Counted from the first letter of the stretch, positions 11,399 through 23,042 are shown. The stretch: 64,000 nucleotides of DNA from Trichosporon coremiiforme (GCA_039545355.1 BCJJ01000026.1:434001-498000), one strand, 5' to 3'. Program-made: numbers and translations. Notes: generated by a model not told the origin, from the sequence alone.

Positions 11399-12654
11399 CT
11401 ACTTTTTGCGGCCGGCAAGATACTTCTTGATCTTGGCAAGCGAATACCAGAACGACTTTGTGAAGCCGGCCGTCACGAGGCCCTTGACCGACTGTGTTGT
11501 CGCTGGCCGCCGAATGATCTCCTTGACCTCTGTCTGTCAGCTGAACACGCCAAACATTGAGCTCACCGTCCTCGACAACCTTGCGGAAGCCAGGTCTGCT
11601 CGTGATTTCGAGCCACGCGGTCGGGTCATCGACGTCTGTCTTGAAGTGACCAGCGACCTTGACCTTGAGTGGCCGGGGAAGGTCGACCAGCAGCTGGGCG
11701 AGATGCTTGCTGCTACCCGGTTGCTGGAGTGTGGCCTCGCCATTGCCCTGCCAGAGGAACTTGGCGACCTGGCTAGCAGCCGGCGGCTTGTCCTCGGCAA
11801 AGCGAAGCCCAACCCGTCCAACGTGGTTGCTGTACAAGCTCCTAAAGCCCTCGAGAACGTTTTTCCCCCGCACAATGTTCTGGATCTTGCGCGGGTTCTC
11901 GCCTCCGGGAATGTTCATGCGCGGGTCGCCCGAGTACGAGATGCTCGTGATCTTCTCCCAGAGCTCGAACTCGGAGAAGCGCTCCGGCAAGAGCAGGAGA
12001 GCGTAGCTCAGCGCATAGCGCAGGTTGGCGGAGAGGGCGGCGCTGATCTCGGGCGTCTCCCGGAGCACGAGGACGGGCTTCTGCAGCCGCCCGGCAGTGT
12101 ACAGCGTGCGCCACTGCTGCAGGTCCCTGACTAGCGTGTCTGACGCAACGACGCCATACTTCACCTCCAGGCCCTGCACCTTGACCATGGTCACGTACCA
12201 GAGTCCGGCTCCCCAGGCGTCGTTCGCCCACGCGACAAACTTCGGCCCAAGGGCGCGCGCGAACAGAGGGTAGTGGTCCGGATTCCGCTTCAGGTTCTCG
12301 GCATGAAAGGCCGCCAGGTCTGGGGCTGAGACGATGAAGTCGATCAGAGGCGCGGGACCCGTACGCTCAGCCTGCTCCATGACGCCGGAGCCGTAGGCGA
12401 TTCCAAAGTCGACGGGCGGAAGAGAGGAGAGTACGGGCTCGAAGCGCTCGTACGCCGTGATCTGGGACGGGAGCAGGAGCCGCGGTCCGTCCCTCTTCTC
12501 CGGCAGCTCCTTGAAGGCATCGTGACGTGCAGCCGAGACGGTGAAGCTACGGCTCACGAGATGCACATAGCCCCGACTCCGCGGAGCCACACGACAGGTC
12601 TGTACGTCAGTTTAGATCGACCGATTGTGAGAAACTCACAACAACGAAGGACAT
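11399..12654 (-). CDS. TAM41: Mitochondrial CDP-diacylglycerol synthase Tam41
   Basis: Three minus-strand exons (12654-12640, 12599-11567, 11529-11399) encode 392 aa. The first exon codes for only five residues (MSFVV). The N-terminus is rich in Arg, Ser and Ala and looks like a mitochondrial presequence. The nucleotidyltransferase signature FGIAYGSGVMEQ is at about 70-81 and is followed by PLIDFIVSAPD, where the acidic metal ligand lies, and by NLKRNPDHY, a typical Tam41 motif. The C-terminus QSVKGLVTAGFTKSFWYSL also matches the family. Tam41 makes CDP-DAG from phosphatidic acid and CTP on the matrix face of the inner membrane, the first committed step to cardiolipin. Its start lies 282 bases from that of SAP18 in divergent orientation. 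Confidence 0.93.
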
Positions 12655-12936
12655 ATTCACAGAATTACCGTCCAGAACGCGGCGCACGTCTCTCCCGTAC
12701 GTGCAGGCTGGTGCGAGCGGAGTGTGAAGGCGGGTCTTGTGACTTTTGCGTGTGTTCCTCGGTCTCCCCGCTTCATGTTTCGAGCTCGTCAGTTCCGTCG
12801 GCGGTGGAGGCTTACGTAAATTGGTGTATATTATGAGCGCGTCGAAGAGTCGCGGCAGTCACTCGACACTCTGGCCGGTTCAACTGTATCACCTCGTCAC
12901 CACAACTCTGCAACGAAAAAGAGGCTGAGAACGACA

Positions 12937-14003
12937 ATGCCTCGCTCGAGATCCCGGTCGTATTCGCGCTCGTCTGCCCGTTCGCCCATTCATTCGGAGC
13001 GCGACCGCTCCGCCTCCCCTCTTCCTCCGCGATCTAGGTCGCCGTCTAGAGGCCGATCGAGGAGCGGCAGGTCGGCTTCGTTCTCGTCGCGCGACTCGAG
13101 GTCGCCGAGCCCGCCGCCGAACCCGCTGGCTGAGGCTTGCCCGTTCCTCATCCGTGTGTTCGTGCTCCGCAATAAGCACAACCCCGTCATCGAGTATGAC
13201 CAGAAGCGATTCCCGACCGAGGAGTACCGGGTGTACGCTTGGTGAGTATAGCTGGAGGGCGCATAGGGCGCCAAAACCACTCATTGCTACTCGGTCTGCA
13301 TGTCAAAATTATCGGCGCCAGAGGGGGATGATGACGGCAAGCGACGTTGACGACGAAAGGGTTGGCGGACGGAAGGATGAAGCTATAGTCGCTCTGTACG
13401 TCAAGCTGACAATACAGGAAGCACTCGACCCCGTCGCAGATCCTGAAGCAACTCTACGCCAAGTTTCCGCCGCTGTACCGTTCCGCGCTCCGTTTCTCTC
13501 TTCGCCACGTCTACGTCGACGCAGAGGAGGACCGGCTGTACAAAGCCCGGGACCTGGTCAGCTTCACGCCCGCGCAGCTGCGCGCCACCCTGACGTCTTC
13601 CTCCTCCTCTGCTCCCGCCGACGTTGTGGAGATGGACAGCGAGGAGCGCCGAGAGAAGCTCCTCGACGCTGAGCTCGACGATCCCGAGGAAGGCGGAAGG
13701 ACGAGGAGGATAGAGGAGAAGACGCTGGACGAATACGGGTTCCTCACTGGTGACCTGCTCTCTTTGTGTGTTGCGCTGCCGCGCCCGCCCAAGGCTGGAG
13801 GGGCTGGGGGACCGGGAGCGCTGAAGGCTGGAGGAGCGCCTGAGCCGAGAGGAGCATGGGGACGTGGAGAGCCGCTGCCGCCGCAGGACTTCAGGAGGGG
13901 CAGTGGGGATAGGGGAGGACGGGGCGGACGCGGGGGTCGGGCAGGGGACAGCTGGAAGAGGGACAGGAGTAGGAGCCCTGCGAGAGAGGGCTGGAGGCGG
14001 TGA
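12937..14003 (+). CDS. SAP18: SAP18 homologue with SR-rich N-terminus and RGG-rich C-terminus
   Basis: Two exons (12937-13241, 13418-14003) encode 296 aa. Residues 1 to about 63 are an Arg/Ser-rich domain with many RS and SP pairs. The SAP18 ubiquitin-like fold follows: CPFLIRVFVLRNKHN, EYRVYAW, LYAKFPPLYRSALRFSLRHV, and later DEYGFLTGDLLSL, the conserved family elements in order. The C-terminus (about 225-296) is Gly-, Arg- and Pro-rich with RGG-like repeats and ends in another SR patch. SAP18 is a subunit of the Sin3-HDAC corepressor and of the ASAP/PSAP splicing complexes with RNPS1 and Acinus/Pinin. The usual protein is about 150 aa, so half of this one is added low-complexity sequence that looks like an RNA-processing domain. 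The intron is 176 nt. Confidence 0.88.
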
Positions 14004-14314
14004 GCTGCGTCGAGCGTAGTGCCCGCAGTTGAGAGCGGACGAGAGCTTTTGGAGGTAGAGTCGAAGCTAGACACACAGCAACAGATGCATTCATACTAAT
14101 ACAGCGCAACTTCTACTTCAGACAAACATGTTACAATTTGTTATCCTTTGTGTGCTCTTCTTCCTTTCCTTCCATTCCGATCTTATCGCCTGGCGGGTCG
14201 TAGGAGGTGGCGAGCGGCTGGCGCGAGCAGCTCTTGGCGCTCGCCTAGTGCGGCGCGCCCATCAGACTCACGTACGACGGCGCGGTCACATCGTCGTACA
14301 TGGTAACGAAATGA
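14004..14314. other. Short intergenic stretch
   Basis: Nothing beyond likely 3' UTR of SAP18. On the minus strand a short run after an ATG (YDDVTAPSYVSLMGAPH then a stop, about 14247-14303) looks faintly coding, but I cannot connect it by splicing to the small frame at 14315-14521. Confidence 0.35.
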
Positions 14315-14521
14315 TCACCCCGACGTCTTCTCCCCCTTCTCGGTCGTGCTGCTGCTCGAGCCCGAGCCCGACGTTCCAGAGTGAAGGTAGCACATATCCG
14401 GGTGATCGGGGCGGATGCGCGTGAAGCTCTGCTGTGCGAGGGTGTGGTAACGACACGGCTGTTCGATCTCGGGCACCGGGTCTTGCGGGGCAGAGTCCTT
14501 GGAGGAGCAGGGGTTGCACAT
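14315..14521 (-). CDS. Small Cys-containing hypothetical protein (tentative)
   Basis: An uninterrupted minus-strand frame of 68 codons from an ATG at 14521. The peptide begins MCNPCSSKD, has four cysteines (positions 2, 5, 23 and about 46), and ends in a Ser/Gly-rich then charged tail (GTSGSGSSSSTTEKGEK). I do not recognise it. Composition looks more like protein than most nearby frames, and an upstream G15 run could lie in its promoter. It may equally be chance in GC-rich DNA; no splice sites or homology support it. Confidence 0.25.
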   Translation of the reverse strand: MCNPCSSKDSAPQDPVPEIEQPCRYHTLAQQSFTRIRPDHPDMCYLHSGTSGSGSSSSTTEKGEKTSG

Positions 14522-14544
14522 GGTGTGGGTTAGACGGGGTGCCC

Positions 14545-14559
14545 GGGGGGGGGGGGGGG
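14545..14559. repeat. Homopolymer run of 15 G
   Basis: An uninterrupted G15 tract just upstream of the tentative small gene. Such runs are prone to sequencing length errors and can stack into quadruplex-like structures. Confidence 0.9.
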
Positions 14560-15730
14560 TTGCTGCGTGGTGCTCGGTGCGGCGTTGAGGGGGATTCAGC
14601 GTAGAAGACTGCGCCGTTGTGTGTGCTTCTAATTGAGTGCAGTGCGTACAGTGTGTGCCGTCAAGTGTGAGGACGTGCAGCGGCGAAGCCAAGTAGAGAT
14701 GCAGTGAGGACAACGGCAAGTGTCAAGATATACGGCGGGAGGCTCGGTGACCGGGGATGGACTGGTGACGGTGCGGAGCAAAGTAAGAGATCTGATGGCC
14801 GCGGGCCGGGAGTACTAACCGTGGGCCGTCTTTATACATGCGCGAACACATGCGCGATATACACATGGTAGCAGTGACGTACCGATGTCTCTGATCTCTG
14901 ACTCGAGTTCCGGAACTCGGCCCCGCGATTACCCACAAACTTGAGACCCGCGCATACCCTCGTACCCTCGATCTGGCCTGAATGCGCCGAGTTGCCGACG
15001 AAGCGTACGAGACGCGCAACGCACATAGCTCGGCTCTCACCCCGGCACTGTGTGGATTTCCGACTCGGACGACCACTCAGTCACTCGGTACAGTCATCTT
15101 TCCACCCTAGGAGACAAGAGTAGTCACCGCGGTGTAACCCCGCATGGCCGCAGGACCACCCTTGACCCGCATATCTCGCGCACTGCTGCGTACATGCGCG
15201 GTACATGCGCGACACGCGCGACATGCGGGGCATTCACGACCCAAACGCGGGGCATTTCCAAACCGCCCGTCTGTCTATGCGTTCCTCGACTGGACGCCTC
15301 TGCAGATCGCCGAGTTGTGCCGCTTGCGAGACCGTCGGCCTGCCATTGTTGTGCCTCCCATTTCTGTCAACATTCCGGGACACGTCAGCCCCTTCTGCAC
15401 GACTTCGGAACCGAGTCAGGTCAGCGATCTGCACATACCAGCAGGACACTGGACCGATTGCTCCGATATCATAGCCGGTTCAGTTGAGACATGTTCAATG
15501 CATTTATCTGGGTATCCGTTCAGCTCTGGTATCCCTTAGTCGTCAGACTCCGGACCCGGTACACTATGAGTATCACGGAGCTTAGCGCCCCGCTCTATGA
15601 TGCCTTGCTTCACGCCACTTCTGCACACGCCTAGACTTCTTCGCTCCCTCGCTTCCTCGCTCGCTCGCTCGCCTGCCTCCGGTCGAAATTCGCCGGGCTC
15701 GCCGAGATGGCCGCCTAGCTCGCCTCCGGC
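14560..15730. other. Intergenic, no gene seen
   Basis: About 1.2 kb with only short overlapping frames on both strands. The stretch 15170-15240 repeats several short 'gacacgcgcgacatgcg'-like words (CATGCGCG variants) without forming a clean tandem array. Presumably 3' flank of the kinase gene and upstream region of the small frame. Confidence 0.4.
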
Positions 15731-17820
15731 TTAGTAGCCCCGGCCGACCGACTCGCCCAGCGGCGACACGCTCCACGAGAAGCCCTCAAACTGCTGCTGC
15801 ACCGTCTGGGACAGGTGCGAGTCGGCAACGACCGAGTCCTGGGGCACCTCAGACGTGAACTCCTCGTCAAAGTTGCTCGTGTCGATAGCACTGGCAACCG
15901 AAGGCTTGAAGGGAGGCGGGATCTTCTTCTGGAGCAGCTTCTTGAAGTCAATGTGACGCGCGAAGAACGGGTGGTCCTTGATCTCCTGCGCGCCATTGAC
16001 ACCCAGTCGTCGAGACGGGTCGCGATCCAGCAGCTTGGTCAGGAGCGAGCGCGCCTCCGGGCCGACCTCGTCCGGGAACCGCAGCGGGTCCGACAGGATC
16101 TTGCGGTACATCTCGTTCGTGTTCTCGTCGTAAAACGGCGGCAGACCAGTGAGCATCTCGTAAAGCAGCACACCGAGCGTCCACCAGTCGACGCACTTCG
16201 TGTAGCCGTGGCCGGACAGCAGCTCCGGCGCCAGGTACTCGGGCGTTCCACAGAACGTGTTCGTCGTCTCGTCACTGCCCATGTTAAGCTTGCAGAGACC
16301 GAAATCGCACAGAGCAATGTGGCCGGTGTAGTCGAGGAGAATGTTCTCCGGCTTCAGATCACGGTAAACGACGTTGAAGCTGTGAAGGTGCTCGAGGGCG
16401 AGCAGAAGCTCGGCAGCGTAGAAGCGCGAACGCGTCTCGTTAAACTTGCCCTCACGCTGCAGGTGGTGGAACAGCTCGCCACCATTGACGAACGCGAGAA
16501 CGAGGTAGAGCTTCTCCTTGCTCTGGAACGAGAACTTCAGCGGCACAATGAACGGGTTGTTGACCTGAGCCAGTACAGTGCGCTCGGCGAGCGTGTGCGT
16601 GACCTCCGATCGGGAGACAATGTGCGCTTTCCGGATCGTCTTCAGAGCATAGATACGGAGCGTGTCACGCTTGCGGACCTGCATGACCTGCCTTGTCAGC
16701 TAACACTACGTCGAAGCAACTTACCTTTCCGAACGAGCCCTTACCAATAACCTTGAGGAGCTCGAACGAGTCGATCGTCAACGGAGCCTGAGCCGGCTTA
16801 AACGAGACCTGAACGTGAATAGCGCCAGAGCCGCTCGTGATCGGGATCCATTCGTCGGTCAGACGGTTTGTCTCGAGGTTGGGGGTGAAGCGGATACCGC
16901 CGAGGGCGAGATCGGCGTTGCCCATGTCGCTCGCGTCGCCGCTCTTCGGGGGAGCCGTGCGGAGGTAGGCGTTGACGCTGATCTCGGAGATACGCGACAC
17001 GTCGAAGGTGGCGCTGTACATCCAGACGGGGTTCGAGAGGTCGCCTCCGAGGGCATCGACGAGGACCTCGTTCTTGTCGAACTCGAGCACGACATAGGGG
17101 AGCCACCACAGTTGCCTACGCGCTAAGGTGTCGCGGTTTCCAATCGAAGGGCGGGTCTGGTGGCGCGGGGAAGACGAGAGGGACTGGGAGAGGACGGACG
17201 TCGGGTGCTGCTGGATCGCATGGGCGACGGGCTGGGGGACGGAGACTGGGCTGTCAGTTTATGGCCTGTGCACACCAGCGGCAAGAGCAAGCAGCAGACT
17301 TGAGGAGTGATTAATCAGGCGCGCAAGCTCGGGGGAAACCCGAGGAGCGCTCCGACTCATCGCCGAAGCTGGCGCTCACTCATGGCCAGACGCGGGCACC
17401 CGCTTCGCGCTGCGCCCAACACACTCATCGACTCACCTCCTTGGGGCAGGGTCAGGCCCTTTCCGGCGGTGACACGGATACGGAGGATACCGCTACGCGC
17501 CACGGGGGGCGTGGCGGCTCCGGAACCCGTCGCAGACGCGACGCCGCTGCTCGGGGCAGAGTGGCCGGGGTGGGGGTTGCCGGGCGTGGGTGTTGTTGAA
17601 CGAGAGTCAGCAGCTGGCGTGGAGCTGTGGCTCTTTCCAGAGAGCAGGCCGCTGTCCTTGAACTCTGCGCGTTGGAATTATAGTTGCATCGGACGAGACA
17701 GCAGTGTGTTGTCACAATAAGTGTGAGATGCGTCAGCTCAGCGGTACTTATTCTAGTTGAACAGCGTTCACGAGGTCAGCCGCTCAGTAAGCACTCACTC
17801 TTGCCGATCTTCCAAGACAT
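15731..17820 (-). CDS. YPK1: AGC-family protein kinase, Ypk1 type
   Basis: Four minus-strand exons (17820-17799, 17664-17437, 17245-16725, 16687-15731) encode 575 aa. After a Ser/Thr/Pro-rich N-terminus, a C2-like region (about 70-230) contains LRIRVTAGKGLTLP and LWWLPYVVLEFDKNEV, characteristic of fungal Ypk kinases. The kinase domain starts about residue 245: glycine loop IGKGSFGK spanning intron 3, lysine in ALK (about 273), YRDLKPEN (365-372), DFG (385-387) and the activation loop TFCGTPEYLAPE, whose Thr (about 401) is the PDK1 site. The hydrophobic motif FEGFSWS with Ser about 561 is the TORC2 site. Ypk1 controls sphingolipid synthesis, endocytosis and cell-wall integrity. The invariant residues are all present, so it should be active. 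Confidence 0.93.
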
Positions 17821-18491
17821 GGTTGTTTCGAGGACTCAGCGAGACTAGTAGGGAAGACGCGACGTGTCGCTAAATGACAAGGATGGAGCGAAGATTGAAA
17901 AAGCACCAGGGTGTCTGTAGTCGGGGGTGGTGTGAGGATCCGCAGTGGTACGGCGGTGTGGTGGTGCTGCGGCTGTGCTTAGGAGGTGTTGCGCGGTGGG
18001 GAGGCGATGAAGAGTGAATGTGACGGAGAGGGAGGAAGGAACGGAAAGGAGAGTAGGGAGAGAGGGAGTGCTGTAGGTGAAGGAGGAGTGGTGAATGACA
18101 GTGACTTGTCGAGATGGTGGCTTGGTGCATCTCAGGATCACCAAGGATGACCTGATGCCTTGTCCTCCTCGATGGGGTGGAGTTCGATCCTCAGCGTCCA
18201 GCTAGCCAGCTCCAAGCGCGCACCGCGCGGGGCGATGAGGCGCCCGCCAGGCCCGCCAGCCCGCCAGGCCGCCCAATTCAGGACCATCCGGCCAGCCAGC
18301 CCAGCTAGCTGTTCTAATGTGGGCGGGCCAGACAAGCCGATTACCATAGCGGAGGCAGATGGATAACTCGGCGTGCTGAGCCAACTCTACACCGAACTCG
18401 CCGCGACGAGCCCGACATTACGTCGTTGCTCGCAGCTATCACTAAGCCTTCCCTCGCTTCATCAACCTCTACGAGAAGCACGACGGCCACC
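17821..18491. other. Divergent promoter region between YPK1 and the CX9C gene
   Basis: The part next to YPK1 (about 17880-18130) is strongly pyrimidine-rich on the sense (minus) strand, as in other leaders of this window. No coding sequence is apparent. A cluster of short GCCAGCCCGCCAGGC-like words lies at 18240-18310. Confidence 0.5.
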
Positions 18492-18768
18492 ATGCCTCCC
18501 CGCTTCCAGGACAAGCAGCCGCTTAAGACCCTCGCCAAGGCCTCCAAGTCGTGCGCGAAGGAGGTGAGTGTCATCTGAAACTGTGTAGGTATCGCAAGCT
18601 AACAGACCAGTCCCTTGCCTACGGCCAGTGCATCGGAAAGCAGTACCAGGACGTCAGGAAGGACATGTGTGCTCCCGAGTTTGCCCAGTTCAAGAACTGT
18701 GTCCAGGTGAGCTGCTTCGCGCGGTCCCATCAGCTGACGAACAGAAAGCCTTCGGACGAAAGTGGTAG
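18492..18768 (+). CDS. Twin CX9C mitochondrial protein, Ndufaf8-like
   Basis: Three exons (18492-18563, 18611-18706, 18745-18768) encode 63 aa; the last exon holds only seven codons and the stop. Four cysteines form two exact CX9C motifs, C21/C31 and C44/C54, the signature of small intermembrane-space proteins imported by the Mia40 disulfide relay. The spacing of the two motifs and the residues YGQC and CAPEFAQFKNC resemble complex I assembly factor Ndufaf8 (C17orf89), but other twin CX9C proteins are similar at this length, so the exact member is uncertain. No N-terminal presequence is visible, as expected for this import route. The codon use and clean splice sites make the gene itself secure. 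Confidence 0.8.
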
Positions 18769-18903
18769 GCGACGCGCCTTCCCTCCTGTAGCATTGTACG
18801 ACCACCAGCATCAGTTTACCCGCATTGCATTCACTTCCCGACCCCCAACAAAATGTCATTACCCATGCATAGTCTAATCTAGTCAAATCTATAATGCCAG
18901 CAG

Positions 18904-20424
18904 TCAGTTGTCGTTGTGAACCTCTGACTTTTGTTCGAACAGGAGCCTCGATGGGGCCTCGAGCTCCGTGTCCTGCAGCGTTGCGCGGAACCGCGCCGCC
19001 TCGCCCATGCGCACCGCTTCCCACTCGACGCGGATGAAAACCCACATCCATCGACGCACGAGCTCAAGCGCCTCCATGAGGAACACGCCCGACTCGAGGT
19101 CACTGATCGTGTGCAGGTGTGACGACAATTCAAGACTCCATGTGAAGCGGAGCACGACGTCGATCAGCGTGAACAGGTAGTACACACCCGCGTCGGGTAG
19201 CAGAAGCACGGGTCGGAGACCCCAGTGTTCCGGCGGGGGATTGGTGGAGCCGCGCGGTCCTGGGCTCCGGTCGTAGCGCTCCGGTTCGCGAGAGACGAGC
19301 TTCTTTAGCCGCTTCAGAATGCCGCTCGGCGCCCAAGTGTCGAGCTCGAGGAGAGACAGGCCCCAGTCCTTCTCCACATCCCAGTAGAAGGAGAACATCG
19401 AGTTGACGACGACAGCGAGCAGCCAAAGGCGCCACAGCCGGTGCTCGCCGAACCAGCGGTCGCCACTCTGATTCAGCTGTGCCTCAGTCATACCCTTCGC
19501 GGCCGCGACGTCCTGCACCACAATCTTTTGGGCGGCCGAGAGGAAGATGACGGGGAACGCGGAGGCGTACTTGCAGGAGTTCGCGAGAGGCCGCAGCGAC
19601 TTCCAATCCGAGTGGTACAGCTCGACAATACACTGGCGGAAGCGGATCACGTAGGGCAGGCTGAATGTTAGCTATGTCCAACGGGGGCCGAACTAGCTCA
19701 AACTGAAGACGTACCAAACCATTGCGAGAGTGACCCATTTGGCGAAGCCGGCCGGGGCTTCTCGTCCGTGAGACACGCCGCCGAACAAAACCTGTCCCGC
19801 AGAGACAATGAGGTCACCGAGGACCTTGGCGAAGCTGGTTAGGATATCCGCAAAGATCACGTCGCAGAAAAAGATAGGTGAGTTAGCGGGCGGGAACAGG
19901 CAGCGCCACATGGAGCGGCGGAGTGCTCTTCGCTCGCGGTACGCTGGTCCGCGCCACGGCGTCAGCGACAAGAGTGTCGGCACCAAAGCGATGGCGGCAA
20001 TAAGCCCTCGCCATCGTTCCATGGACGCGGTGTCGTCGCCCGTGATGAAGCGGAACAGCAGCCAACCTCCCCCGACCCAGAGCGTGTAGATGAGGAACAG
20101 CCGATAGACTGGTCCATACAGCTTGGTACTCTCGGGACGAGAAACCGACCCCATGTGCGTGGGAGAGCCGGCACGGGAAGCCTCGGGCGTAGTCATAGGG
20201 AGCGGCGTGTCTAGGTCGACGTTATAGTCGCCATCGTCGCCGTCCCGAATGTCCAGCACCCAAGAGACGTCCAGGCCCAGCGCGGATAGGACATGGAGGT
20301 TGACTGCCCAAAGGAGGATAGCGAAGCCGATGAGGAACAGCACGCGGAAGGGGAGGGGGAAGGATGCGCTGAACTCGGGCAGCGGCAGCGAGCTGAGATC
20401 TGGGGGAGGGGTATCGACGTCCAT
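18904..20424 (-). CDS. ERD1: EXS-domain membrane protein, Erd1-like
   Basis: Two minus-strand exons (20424-19715, 19660-18904) encode 488 aa. An acidic cytosolic N-terminus rich in Pro leads into several hydrophobic segments (for example LFLIGFAILLWAVNLHVLS and LFLIYTLWVGGGWLLF). The EXS domain carries its most conserved words: FFCDVIFADILTSFAKVLGD, LPYVIRFRQC, RPLANSCKYASAFPVI, WDVEKDWGLSLLELD, and near the end LVRRWMWVFIRVEWEAV. There is no SPX domain, so it is Erd1-like rather than Xpr1/Syg1-like. Yeast Erd1 is a Golgi protein needed for retention of ER lumenal proteins and glycosyltransferase recycling, and it exports phosphate from the Golgi lumen. The donor GTACGT lies within what would otherwise be a short read-through. 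Confidence 0.85.
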
Positions 20425-21572
20425 GGTCGTGTCGTCGTGTCGTTTATCGTTGCAGCATGGGTGATCTGGAGGAGAGAGTGAGGAGGGACAGAGCCCAACC
20501 CGATGTGCGGTGTTGTGGTGCGAGGTGTGGGTGTGCAATCGACGGAGCAAAGATAGCAGATCGTGTCAGAGAACTGGCGGCTGGCGGTGTCGCGGCGTCG
20601 GGCCAGGGCGGCACCCACGGTGATCGCCACCGCTTTTGGTCCCGCTTGCTCCGATTATCTGATCGTGGCACGCCAGCTGCGGTGAAGCGCGTGTCAGGAA
20701 AAGGGGCGTCTGTTTCGTGCATTCACTCCTGACCTCAAGCTCGTCGCGACTTGGCACATTCGATGGGAGATGCTCTTGAGATGCTTCCTCTTCCGCAGGC
20801 TCCCTTGTACCGCCGCCAGCCGATGTGAGCATGTAAGGAGTGAACACAAACCAGAAATCCAGCCGACCCGGGAAGGATTGCGCAGCGGGCTGCGCGTTGC
20901 AACCCCAAAGTCTGATGCGCATGAGCCGGACCGTTTAGCCGCTTCCAATGATTGCGCCCCTTATCAGATCAGCTCAGGAGCTAAGGACGTAAGGATTATC
21001 CTGCCACCATCCACCGTCCAGCCCCTGTTGCTCCCATCGATTCCAGTGTTGGGGGCTGGCTCTGCCGTTGACTATCTCATGCACTCTTCATCAAAGATCC
21101 GTCTGCCCATGCCGACCAGGACCTCATTGGACCCCTCCGATGTCAAGGCTGAAAGATTGGAGGCACTTCTTTCGTGAGGATCGCTAAAGGGAGGGACTCA
21201 AAGGCAGAGCAGTTGATGATCTCCGCCCGTACTCGAACCAAGTACGCGGCATGTCATGCACTCGTCAGTCCTTGCTCAGCTGTCAACTTGCCAGCACAGC
21301 CAGCAACCCATGCCGCGACCTCAGAACGCTGCGGGGTCGGTTGCGATCACATGACGGGCCACAAACCAACAAGGCTAGACCTCAGCTGGGTTGCCGGAAT
21401 AAATGACAGGAAGAGTCATTCTCTATCAGATCATAGATAGGCAACATCATGCATGTGTGTGTGTCATGTGTAACAAAGGCCTGGGGTATATGGTACAATG
21501 GCCTCACAGTCATCTACTCGTGAGCTCCTGACGGGGAAGGGGCTCGATCTAGCTCAATTACACCCTTTACGC
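20425..21572. other. Intergenic, no gene seen
   Basis: About 1.1 kb between the Erd1-like start and the stop of POP2. It should contain the promoter of the Erd1-like gene and the 3' flank of POP2. Frames found there are short and unsupported. Confidence 0.5.
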
Positions 21573-22691
21573 CTAGTACGGCTTCTCCCCACCGAGGAGC
21601 TGAGCTGCCGGTGTCGGAGATGGGGGCTTGGTGGTCTCTCCGGGAGGACGAGGGCTGCGTCCACTGGAGAAGCCATAAAGATAGTTCCTGTTCGGTCAGC
21701 TCTGCCTCCAGCATAAAAAGCTCACTTGTAGTAGTTGTCATCGAGCTCGTTGTTGAAGTACGTCGAGCGTATCCTGAAGAAGACGGCGGCGGTAAGGAGC
21801 GAGTCACTTCCGGCCTGGTGCTGGGGGCCTATCCGCTGGATGCCGAGCGACTCGGCGATCTCCTGCAGTCCTCCACGCAGTGTCTTTACACTTCGCACGA
21901 CGTGCTTGATGTCGTATATGCACGGGAACCAGATGAAGAGCAACCAGAAGAAGTCGTTCTCCGTCGCTGGCAGCGGCTCGCACGTCAAGATGCGCAGGAG
22001 ATAGCCAAAGTCGTACCCAGAGTGAAACGAAACCCATTTGATGTTTGGGAACAGAACGAGACCAGAGGTCACAAGCAGCTCGCCGAAGTACTCGACGTCG
22101 ATTCCGTCCTCCTGGTTACGCTTGAAGTCAATGCCGGAGTTCTTCAGCAGCTCAATCGACTCCGGGGCATACATGTCGTCGCTGCACCGTTAGCCTTAGT
22201 CGCGGAGGCGAACACCAAGTCACACTCACGCGAGGTTGAACTGGAAGTTGAACTGCCACGTCATGCCTTCCGGGCTGTTGCCCTCCTCGTCGCAAAGTGT
22301 AATTCCTAATTGAATGATCTTGAGCATGTCGACGTTGCAGCGCATCGTTTGGTAGTGATAGTCCGAGCCAGTCTTGAAGGTACCGATAGGACGCGCGACA
22401 ATACCGGGAAACTCGGTGTCCTGAAAGTCAGTTCGACCGCCGATAACAAACTCACCATAGAGATGAAGGGGTACTTGTCAACGGCAGCACGAAGAGCAGC
22501 GAACTCAGTCTCGAGGTTGTCTGCCCACACCTAACTGTCAGCTTGAAGGCGCCGAAACGACGGAGGATGAAGCTCACTTCGTGGATGCCGAAATCGCTCT
22601 GGCGAGGGATAGCCGGCATGGGGGCCATTTCACGGCGCATCGGACCCCGCTGACCCGGTGTGAGGGTGTAGGGGCGCTTCACGTCGGTCAT
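21573..22691 (-). CDS. POP2: CCR4-NOT deadenylase Pop2/Caf1
   Basis: Five minus-strand exons (22691-22578, 22530-22456, 22420-22230, 22181-21726, 21687-21573) encode 316 aa. All four parts of the DEDD exonuclease active site are visible: DTEFPG (Asp and Glu about 64 and 66), the Asp in [10 protein letters not shown], and the [10 protein letters not shown] motif with its His and Asp. Other family hallmarks are [14 protein letters not shown] near the N-terminus and [12 protein letters not shown] in the middle. Pop2/Caf1 trims poly(A) tails as part of the CCR4-NOT complex in the cytoplasm, with roles in mRNA decay. The C-terminus after YLYGFSSG is a Pro/Ser-rich tail longer than in human CNOT7 (285 aa). 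Its start codon is about 350 bases from that of the myosin gene. Confidence 0.95.
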
Positions 22692-23042
22692 GTAGAGGGA
22701 TGGATGCAGGATATTCTGTGGAGAGCGTCTCTTGGAGAGGAGTTGGTAGTGGTTGAGAGCGAGGGGTAGGCGAGATGACGCCACGTGTAATTGATCCCGA
22801 CTTGCTATTCAACGATGACGGAGTTACCCCAGCCAGCAATCAAGCGCAGCTGGCAGTGGTGATGTCGTCGTTGCTCACAGCTTGAAGCCCGACATTGCAC
22901 TTAGTCCGCAACGCTACCGCAAAATCCTCGCGTTGATCTCTTCGACTTTCTCGACATATACCCAGCTGATCCGATTTCGGCTTAGGTCACTCTATTAGCT
23001 ATCCACTTCGTCTTTCGCCCTGCACCGTAGGCTATCGCCACA
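22692..23042. other. Divergent promoter, POP2 and MYO1
   Basis: About 350 bases separate the two start codons. No coding sequence is seen; the two genes probably share this control region. Confidence 0.55.

Noticed and set aside
15815..16750. Plus-strand 311-codon frame
   Set aside because: Antisense of the Ypk1 kinase domain, open only because of strong GC bias at third codon positions.
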